Shown here one piece after another: positions 1 to 4,741 of a DNA stretch of 6,936 nt; positions within the stretch are counted from its first letter, which is position 1, and each line of letters starts with the position of its first letter. Position numbers and translations under genes: made by a program. The stretch is from Aquifex aeolicus (GTDB lineage Bacteria > Aquificota > Aquificia > Aquificales > Aquificaceae): assembly GCA_011375045.1 (NCBI GenBank), contig DRNB01000306.1:1-6936 (forward strand), in the 5' to 3' direction. The notes beneath the pieces were generated by a model. It made no database searches, was not told where the DNA came from, and saw nothing but the letters and a program-made list of their open reading frames with translations.

Positions 1-14
1 TCAGAAAAGCAAGC

Positions 15-713
15 TTACGGTCTGAGGGAGCGCCACATGCACCTTGTAAGCTCCTCCACGTAGGGGGTAAGCTCCCCCTTTATCGTTCCCTCCCGCTTCA
101 GGCGTGCCAGCCCCACGGGAGCGCCTGTAATGCACACGGCGCAGAGATCCTCACTCAGATCCTTTATGTTACCCCGCTTCTTCTCCTCGCTCAGGAAACT
201 CCTGAGGAGTTTGTAGGGTTCCTCGGAACAGAGGGAGAGGTTAAGGGTGTGTCTCGTGTGCACCGCAAACTTGACGGCGTACATATCCTCCCAGGCAAGG
301 CTGACGAGCTCCAGCATGATGCGCTTTATCCGCTCCTCTGCGCTCTGTCCCTCTTCGATCGCCCTCTCTATGCTCTTCCTTATGGTGGTAACGATCTCCC
401 TGCATATCTCGCCGGCTATCTCCTCTTTTCCGCTGAAGTAGTGGTAGAGGGTAGCGGGGCTTACGCCAGCCTCTCTGGCTATGTCCTTCACGCTGGTGTT
501 GAAGTAACCCCTTTCCACAAAGAGCTTCTTGGCGGTTTCGAGGATCCTGCGACGGGTCTGCTCACCGCTCCTTACTCTTCTATCCCCAGCTCCTTCAGAA
601 GGTTTCTGGAAAAGCCCGATATGATCTTGTTCTTCTCCGGCAGTATGTTGTAGGGAACTCCATCCACCCCCAGATCCCTTATAACCTTCAGGTGCTCGTC
701 CACCGCTGAACAT
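15..713 (-). CDS. TetR/AcrR-family transcriptional repressor (start uncertain)
   Basis: A one-component DNA-binding regulator. Residues about 52-98 of the full frame form the TetR helix-turn-helix: RRRILETAKKLF (helix 1), then SVKDIAREAGVSPATLYHYF (helices 2-3), followed by the usual GKEE start of helix 4. The remaining ~130 residues are a helical ligand-binding/dimerisation domain with no recognisable specificity; the effector is unknown. From the upstream stop onward the frame has about 186 residues, a normal TetR size. The start is a problem. The only ATG/GTG/TTG before helix 1 is the ATG at 713, which lies 142 bp inside the upstream thioredoxin-fold gene and adds 46 Gly/Ser-rich residues that look non-native. 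It does have a good ribosome-binding site (GGAGGT, six bases before). The next in-frame start, GTG at 518, would remove helix 1. It is last in the ispH-led minus-strand group, so it probably shares that transcript; TetR proteins often control neighbouring genes, but the target cannot be read here. Family assignment is firm, start is not. Confidence 0.85.
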   Translation of the reverse strand: MFSGGRAPEGYKGSGGGWSSLQHTAGEEQDHIGLFQKPSEGAGDRRVRSGEQTRRRILETAKKLFVERGYFNTSVKDIAREAGVSPATLYHYFSGKEEIAGEICREIVTTIRKSIERAIEEGQSAEERIKRIMLELVSLAWEDMYAVKFAVHTRHTLNLSLCSEEPYKLLRSFLSEEKKRGNIKDLSEDLCAVCITGAPVGLARLKREGTIKGELTPYVEELTRCMWRSLRP

Positions 714-1075
714 CTCTCCACCTCCGGTACTTTTCCGTCCAGCCTGCCCAGGAGAACCTCGTCCAGAGCCCTCAGCTTGTCTTCCGAGCAGGCTATGTAG
801 TAGGACTTTCTAAGGTTCTCTTCCCCCCAGCTCTTGAAGGGAAACACAAAGATGTATATCTTCAGCTTGTCCAAATGCTTCCTCAGCTCCTTCCACTCAG
901 CCCTGCAGTGGGGACAGTCCGGATTTATGACGGTTATGAGCTTTCTGTTCCCCTCTCCCACCACTATAGCCCTGTCCAGCGGGATGTTCCTTATCTGCTC
1001 CCTCACTATCTCCTCGTAGAGGCTCCCTGCAAACAGATAGCCAAAGCAGATCAGGAGGATGATGACCCTGCGCAT
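572..1075 (-). CDS. Exported thioredoxin-fold protein, DsbC/DsbG-like, CPHC active site
   Basis: Predicted periplasmic thiol-disulfide oxidoreductase or isomerase of 167 residues. An N-terminal signal peptide is visible (Arg-Arg, then a hydrophobic stretch to Ala16-Gly17). A short linker helix follows, then a thioredoxin fold with INPDCPHC at residues 50-57 (Cys54/Cys57) and the cis-proline loop GVPYN with Pro141. Two further cysteines (96, 122) could form a structural disulfide, as DsbC-type domains often have. The run PLDRAIVVGEGNRK before the active site resembles the entry strand of small DsbC-like proteins. The N-terminal dimerisation domain of classical DsbC (~235 residues) is missing. 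CPHC is the dipeptide type of E. coli DsbA, not the CGYC of DsbC, so oxidase, isomerase and reductase roles all remain open. The ATG at 1075 has AGAGGAG just upstream, though only two bases away, and overlaps the ispH end by 25 bp, which suggests translational coupling. Confidence 0.85.
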   Translation of the reverse strand: MRRVIILLICFGYLFAGSLYEEIVREQIRNIPLDRAIVVGEGNRKLITVINPDCPHCRAEWKELRKHLDKLKIYIFVFPFKSWGEENLRKSYYIACSEDKLRALDEVLLGRLDGKVPEVERCSAVDEHLKVIRDLGVDGVPYNILPEKNKIISGFSRNLLKELGIEE

Positions 1076-1911
1076 ATCTCCTCTATTCTAACCTTAACAG
1101 CCTCTATTATCCAGTCCGGGGTCGATGCTCCTGCGGTGATCCCCACCCTCTTCACACCGGTAAACCACTCCGGATCGAGTTCGTCGGGGGTCTCTATATG
1201 GTAGGTTCTGGGGTTCAGCTCCCGGGCTATGGAGTAAAGCCTCCTCGTGTTACCGCTGTTTTTGCCTCCCACGACGATCATCACGTCCACGGAGGGTGCC
1301 AGGGTGTAAACGTCCTCCTGCCTTACGGAAGTGGCGTTGCAGATCGTATTGATAACCTTCAGCTCCCTGACCCACAGGGCGATCTCCCCCACGATCTCCT
1401 TGAAGAACCTCTCACTCTGGGTAGTCTGGGAAACCACGCCGACCCTCTCCTTTCCCAGAACCTCCCTGAGATCCTCCCTGCTTTCGACCACCACCCCCTC
1501 ACCACCGCACATCTTCAGATAGCCAAGGGTTCCTATGACCTCGGGATGGTTTTTCTCCCCCACTATGACTATGAAGTAGCCCTCCCGGGCGAGGGTGCAC
1601 ACCGCCTCGTGAACCGCCTTGACGTAAGGACAGGTCGCGTCTATGAGACGGACCCCTCTTTCCCTCAGCTCCTTTTCCTTTTCGGGAGGGATGCCGTGGG
1701 ATCTGATTATAACTGCGGATCCCTTCTCCGGATTCCCTTCGAGGGGAACGACGCCCAGATTGCGGAGTCTGCCCACCTCCTGTGGGTTGTGGATTATGGG
1801 ACCCAGCGTGAAAACCCTCTCCTCCGAGCCCGAGGACTCCTCCGCCAGCTTCACAGCCCGTCGCACGCCGAAGCAGAATCCTGCGTGGGGAGCTACGATG
1901 ATCTCAACCAT
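1051..1911 (-). CDS. ispH: 4-hydroxy-3-methylbut-2-enyl diphosphate reductase (IspH/LytB)
   Basis: Cytoplasmic [4Fe-4S] enzyme of the MEP pathway that reduces HMBPP to IPP and DMAPP. Counting from the ATG at 1911 (286 residues), the three cluster cysteines are Cys13 (AGFCFGV), Cys94 (DATCPYV) and Cys191 (NTICNATSVRQ). Substrate and catalytic residues are also present: His41 (IHNP), His72 (SHGIPP), His122 and Glu124 (NHPEVIG), Thr163-Thr164, Ser219/Asn221 (KNSGNTRRL) and Ser263 (GASTPDW). Length and spacing match the bacterial family, so it should be active. A GTG at 1917 could add two residues; I prefer the ATG because its distance to the first cysteine is close to that of E. coli IspH (12 instead of 11 residues between start Met and Cys). 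Neither start has a strong ribosome-binding site. It is the first gene of a leftward group and diverges from the chemoreceptor gene. The last residues (CAGSSSS) lie inside the start of the next gene. Confidence 0.97.
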   Translation of the reverse strand: MVEIIVAPHAGFCFGVRRAVKLAEESSGSEERVFTLGPIIHNPQEVGRLRNLGVVPLEGNPEKGSAVIIRSHGIPPEKEKELRERGVRLIDATCPYVKAVHEAVCTLAREGYFIVIVGEKNHPEVIGTLGYLKMCGGEGVVVESREDLREVLGKERVGVVSQTTQSERFFKEIVGEIALWVRELKVINTICNATSVRQEDVYTLAPSVDVMIVVGGKNSGNTRRLYSIARELNPRTYHIETPDELDPEWFTGVKRVGITAGASTPDWIIEAVKVRIEEICAGSSSS

Positions 1912-2024
1912 CCGCACAGGTTCCGTTTAAATAATATACCCACACTGCCGGACAGGGGAAAGAATTTAAAAGCCGGCTGAAAGCAACGAAATAACAGTTA
2001 GAAACGAAAAACAGGAGGTCGGTA
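1912..2024. promoter_or_regulatory. Divergent intergenic promoter region (ispH leftward, chemoreceptor rightward)
   Basis: The only real intergenic gap in the window, about 110 bp and clearly more AT-rich than the genes on either side. On the minus strand TATATT (1938-1933) or the overlapping TATTAT (1936-1931) is a plausible -10 box for ispH; the matching -35 position (TTTCCC, 1961-1956, 17 bp spacer) is poor. A start about seven bases downstream of that box would leave a leader of only around 7-15 bases. TTTAAA occurs twice (1926-1931 and 1965-1970) and AGCCGGCT (1971-1978) is an 8-bp palindrome; either could be an operator, but short palindromes like these also arise by chance. On the plus strand I find no convincing sigma-70 or flagellar sigma-28 promoter for the chemoreceptor gene, although its promoter must lie here unless it is read through. 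Confidence 0.5.
2013..2019 (+). promoter_or_regulatory. Strong ribosome-binding site of the chemoreceptor gene
   Basis: AGGAGGT, a full match to the anti-Shine-Dalgarno core, ends five bases before the ATG at 2025. A second near-perfect site (AGGAGGAG, 2056-2063) precedes an in-frame ATG at 2067, so two start sites 14 codons apart are both well supplied. Confidence 0.8.
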
Positions 2025-3302
2025 ATGTTTACAAAAGGAGAAGATACAGAAAGGCAGGAGGAGCGGATGGAAGGGGCTGAGCTGGAAAACCTGAAAAGGG
2101 AAGTGGAGCGCCTCAGGGAGGAGCTGAGAACTAAAGATGAGGAGTGCGAGAGGCTGAGGCGTTCCCACGAGGAGCTGAAGAGGGCGCTCGCAAAGCCCTG
2201 GTTCCAGCTGGCTGGCATAAGCTACGTCCTGCCCCGGATAGCCGAGAAGATAAACAGACAGAACAGCGCCACTCAGGAGGCTAACGAGACCTTAGGTGAT
2301 CTGATGACAAAGGCTCGCAACCTTAAAGAGCACGCTCTCAAGGTGGAAACCATAAACGGTGAGATGAAGAAAACCATAGGCTCGAGCGGGAGGGAGTTAG
2401 AGAACCTCGAAACAGCTGTTAGGGACGTTAAGTCCGCAGGAAAGGAGATCGCAGAGTTTCTGGAGAGGATCATAGAGGTTGCCGAGCAGACGAACCTCCT
2501 CGCTCTGAACGCCTCCATAGAGGCGGCGCGTGCCGGTGAGGTGGGAAGGGGCTTCGCGGTTGTGGCGGAGGAGGTCAGAAAGCTGGCGGAGAACACGGGT
2601 CAGATAGCCAAGAAGATAGGAGGGGTTGTCTCCAGCATATCGGAGGTGATAGACAGATCCGTTCGTGCGGCGAGGAAGGTCTCCGAGAAGTATAAGGAGA
2701 TTTACGAAAAGTATGGGGAGGTGGACAGCTCCATGGGTGAGCTGATGGAAACAATCTCCGACCAGATAAGCAGCTACGAGGAGCTGATGCACAGGATCGG
2801 GGAGATTTCAGAAACTTCAAGGGAGAACACGAGAGTCCTCCTCGAGCTGAGCAGAAAGGCTGACCTCTTCGAAAACTTGAGAATTGGTATAAGACCCATA
2901 GATGAGGAACACCAGACCCTCTTCGAACTCCTCGGGAGGATATGGGAGCTTGTCGACAGGGGAGATCTGGAGGGGGCAAAGAGGATCTTTTCCGAGACCC
3001 TTGCGAACTACGCATCTGTTCATCTTCAGCACGAGGAGGAGATAATGAAGCGTTACCACTTCCCTGGTTACGAGGAGCATCTCATAGCCCATCAGAACAT
3101 CCTTCAGAAGCTCCCTTCCGCGATTGCGACCGTGAGGGCTGGAGGCGTTCAGGAGCTGGAGGAAGGCGTTGCCTTCGTAATAGACTGGCTGATAAACCAC
3201 ATAAACGGGGCGGATAGAAAGTACGCGGATTACTTCAGGGAAAGAGGGCTTGTCGGGAAGATAGAAGCGGAAGAGGAAGCCCGAAGGATAAAGGTGGAGT
3301 GA
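2025..3302 (+). CDS. Soluble methyl-accepting chemotaxis protein with C-terminal bacteriohemerythrin domain
   Basis: A 425-residue cytoplasmic chemoreceptor with no hydrophobic segment long enough to span a membrane. Order of parts: Glu/Arg-rich coiled coil (about 18-56); helical arm with KPWFQLAGISYVLP at 57-70; the MCP signalling hairpin, whose tip EQTNLLALNASIEAARAG (154-171) and following GRGFAVVAEEVRKLA (174-188) are near-canonical CheA/CheW contact sequence; descending helical arm to about 280; bacteriohemerythrin domain (about 284-405); short charged tail. All seven di-iron ligands of hemerythrin are in place: His296, His333, Glu337, His352, His356, His392 and Asp397. The obvious role is O2 (or NO) sensing at the di-iron centre, passed to CheA for aerotaxis; DcrH of Desulfovibrio is the known MCP-hemerythrin precedent but is membrane-bound. 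No CheR-tethering pentapeptide is seen at the C terminus. Start: ATG 2025 or ATG 2067. The porin gene follows 25 bp downstream on the same strand. Confidence 0.95.
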   Translation: MFTKGEDTERQEERMEGAELENLKREVERLREELRTKDEECERLRRSHEELKRALAKPWFQLAGISYVLPRIAEKINRQNSATQEANETLGDLMTKARNLKEHALKVETINGEMKKTIGSSGRELENLETAVRDVKSAGKEIAEFLERIIEVAEQTNLLALNASIEAARAGEVGRGFAVVAEEVRKLAENTGQIAKKIGGVVSSISEVIDRSVRAARKVSEKYKEIYEKYGEVDSSMGELMETISDQISSYEELMHRIGEISETSRENTRVLLELSRKADLFENLRIGIRPIDEEHQTLFELLGRIWELVDRGDLEGAKRIFSETLANYASVHLQHEEEIMKRYHFPGYEEHLIAHQNILQKLPSAIATVRAGGVQELEEGVAFVIDWLINHINGADRKYADYFRERGLVGKIEAEEEARRIKVE

Positions 3303-3327
3303 GCTTCTCTGGAAAGGTTAAAATCAG

Positions 3328-4323
3328 TTGAAGATGCTCGTATGGCTGTTTTTTTCCCTGCTTGCGCTTTTCAGCCTTTCCTCCTTCTCCCACGAGCACA
3401 CCGAATACAGACCCGGCAGAGGCTTCAGGATCCATAGCCTCAAGATGACCGTGGGCGGTTACTCCACCTTCCTCTACAAATCCCGCAGGGATTACGAGGA
3501 GTATAAGCTCGAGGAGATCTCCCTTCTCCTTTACGGGGATCCCCTTTCGCGGGTGCGCTACTTCCTCGAACTGGAGCTTCACGACGTTTACAGAGAAGTA
3601 AACGGTAGGGACAGAACCACACGCCTTGTGGATATCGAAAGGCTCTACGTGGACTACGAGTTCAGCGAAGCTCTGAAGCTGAGGGTGGGCAGGTTCATAA
3701 CCCCCTTAGGTATATGGAACCCCATCCACATAGACGTCCTCAAGTGGACCGTCTCCGATCCGGCGGTGGTGGCTTTCTTCTTCCCCAACTTCGTTACGGG
3801 GGTTCAGCTGTTCGGGAACCCGACCCTTGAGACGGACTACGCCCTCTTTTTTCAGAACAACAGGGGCATCAGCGAGAGATACAACAACCTGCTCTCCAGA
3901 CGCTCCGCGGGCGGGGAGATCAGAAGGGAGATAGGGGATAACCTGAAGGTGGCTATCAACGGAGGCTGGTTCGATCTGGAGGGGCACGGAGAAATAAGCT
4001 TCGCGGGAGCCAACGCCCTTTTCACCGCTCCGGGAACAGAGATTTCCGGAGAGATGATGTACGCTCTGGAGAGGAGGGACACGGGGGAGGAGGGGAGGAG
4101 GTTTTCCTACTACCTGCAGGGTGTCCGCAGGATCCTTCCCAGAAACTACGCGATCCTCCGCTACTGCTACTACAGGGAAACGGCGGAGGACAGAAGGAAC
4201 AGGGCGCTGACCCTGGGCTGGAACTTCAGACCCTACTACTTCCTCTCGCTGAAAGCCGAGTATCAGTTCAGGGAGAGAGGAAGGCTCAACACCTTCTTTG
4301 CCTCCGTTTCGGGAATGTTTTAG
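3328..4323 (+). CDS. Outer-membrane beta-barrel porin-like protein
   Basis: A 331-residue exported protein. It has a signal peptide (hydrophobic run, residues 4-19, cleavage likely after FS at 20-21) and then alternating aromatic/polar strands typical of a beta-barrel. It ends in FFASVSGMF, whose terminal Phe is the usual signal for BAM-assisted insertion. The stretch LRVGRFITPLGIWNP (118-132) resembles a motif I recall from proteobacterial porin-like proteins, some annotated near OprO/OprP phosphate porins; the recollection is not verified by search. Substrate is unknown. The start shown is TTG, nine bases after GGAAAGGT (3311-3318); the ATG at 3334 is the alternative, but then the site would be 15 bases away. 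The gene ends one base before the start of the small binding protein, so the two are almost certainly co-translated. A porin placed with a periplasmic binding protein and a sensor kinase suggests ligand entry for sensing. Barrel call is solid, specificity is inference. Confidence 0.85.
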   Translation: MKMLVWLFFSLLALFSLSSFSHEHTEYRPGRGFRIHSLKMTVGGYSTFLYKSRRDYEEYKLEEISLLLYGDPLSRVRYFLELELHDVYREVNGRDRTTRLVDIERLYVDYEFSEALKLRVGRFITPLGIWNPIHIDVLKWTVSDPAVVAFFFPNFVTGVQLFGNPTLETDYALFFQNNRGISERYNNLLSRRSAGGEIRREIGDNLKVAINGGWFDLEGHGEISFAGANALFTAPGTEISGEMMYALERRDTGEEGRRFSYYLQGVRRILPRNYAILRYCYYRETAEDRRNRALTLGWNFRPYYFLSLKAEYQFRERGRLNTFFASVSGMF

Positions 4324-4324
4324 G

Positions 4325-4741
4325 ATGGGTGTTCGCAGACTGCTTCTGCTTCTTGCTGGGCTGTCCTTCTGCAGGGCGGGGGATATAGTCTTTATAGTGA
4401 GCGAGCGGGTGGAGGTGGAAAAGCTCACCATCAGGGAGGTGCGTAAGATCTTTCTGAGGGAAAAGGACTTTATAGTCGCCATCACAGCCTTCCCCATCAA
4501 CCTGCCTCCGGAAAATCCTCTCAGGAAGGTGGTAGAGAGCAGGATCCTCGGTATGGACGAGGAAGATCTCCAGCTCTTCTGGAACAGGAAGTATCTGAAC
4601 GGTATAGAACCGCCCCTCGTCCTCTCCTCCCAGGAGGCTGTAAAGGCTTTTGTGAGGAAGGTCCCGGGAGCCATAGGATACATAGACGAGGATCTGCTGA
4701 GGGATGAGGGACTTAAGGTAGTTTTCAGACTCAAGAGATGA
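4325..4741 (+). CDS. Small exported PstS-like (PBP-fold) substrate-binding-domain protein
   Basis: A 138-residue protein with a type I signal peptide (MGVRR, a leucine run, likely cleavage after CRA at residue 18) and a single small domain of the PstS-like binding-protein type. Matching features are LTIREVRKIFLRE (34-46), like the 'x-x-q-l-x-x-I-F-x-G' helix of the family; LGMDEEDLQLFWNRKYLNG (75-93), with the conserved Trp; and VPGAIGYID (113-121), the family's best motif. Classical PstS is about 300 residues with two lobes; this belongs to the short form often annotated as a phosphate ABC transporter substrate-binding protein. The Arg-Ser-x-Gly-Thr phosphate-binding loop of PstS is not seen (FPINLPPENPLRK sits where it should be), so phosphate as ligand is doubtful. 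Start chosen at the ATG two bases after the porin stop; an in-frame TTG at 4298 would spoil the signal peptide. It shares ATGA with the kinase gene. A role as periplasmic partner of the kinase is inference. Confidence 0.8.
   Translation: MGVRRLLLLLAGLSFCRAGDIVFIVSERVEVEKLTIREVRKIFLREKDFIVAITAFPINLPPENPLRKVVESRILGMDEEDLQLFWNRKYLNGIEPPLVLSSQEAVKAFVRKVPGAIGYIDEDLLRDEGLKVVFRLKR

Noticed and set aside
1971..1978. AGCCGGCT palindrome as a terminator or operator
   Set aside because: Only 8 bp, no loop and no T-run, so not a terminator; as an operator it is too short to claim.
1198..1980. A 260-codon open frame on the plus strand opposite ispH
   Set aside because: It lies antisense to a complete, motif-perfect ispH. 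Its translation is Leu/Pro/His-rich without domain signals; it is a by-product of the codon bias on the other strand.
1972..1980. GCCGGCTGA as a flagellar sigma-28 -10 element for the chemoreceptor gene
   Set aside because: It resembles GCCGATAA only in the first bases, and no TAAA-type -35 element sits at the correct distance upstream.
4298..4324. Upstream TTG start of the small binding protein, inside the porin end
   Set aside because: It would put a charged nine-residue extension before a proper signal peptide; the ATG at 4325 directly after the porin stop is the better start.
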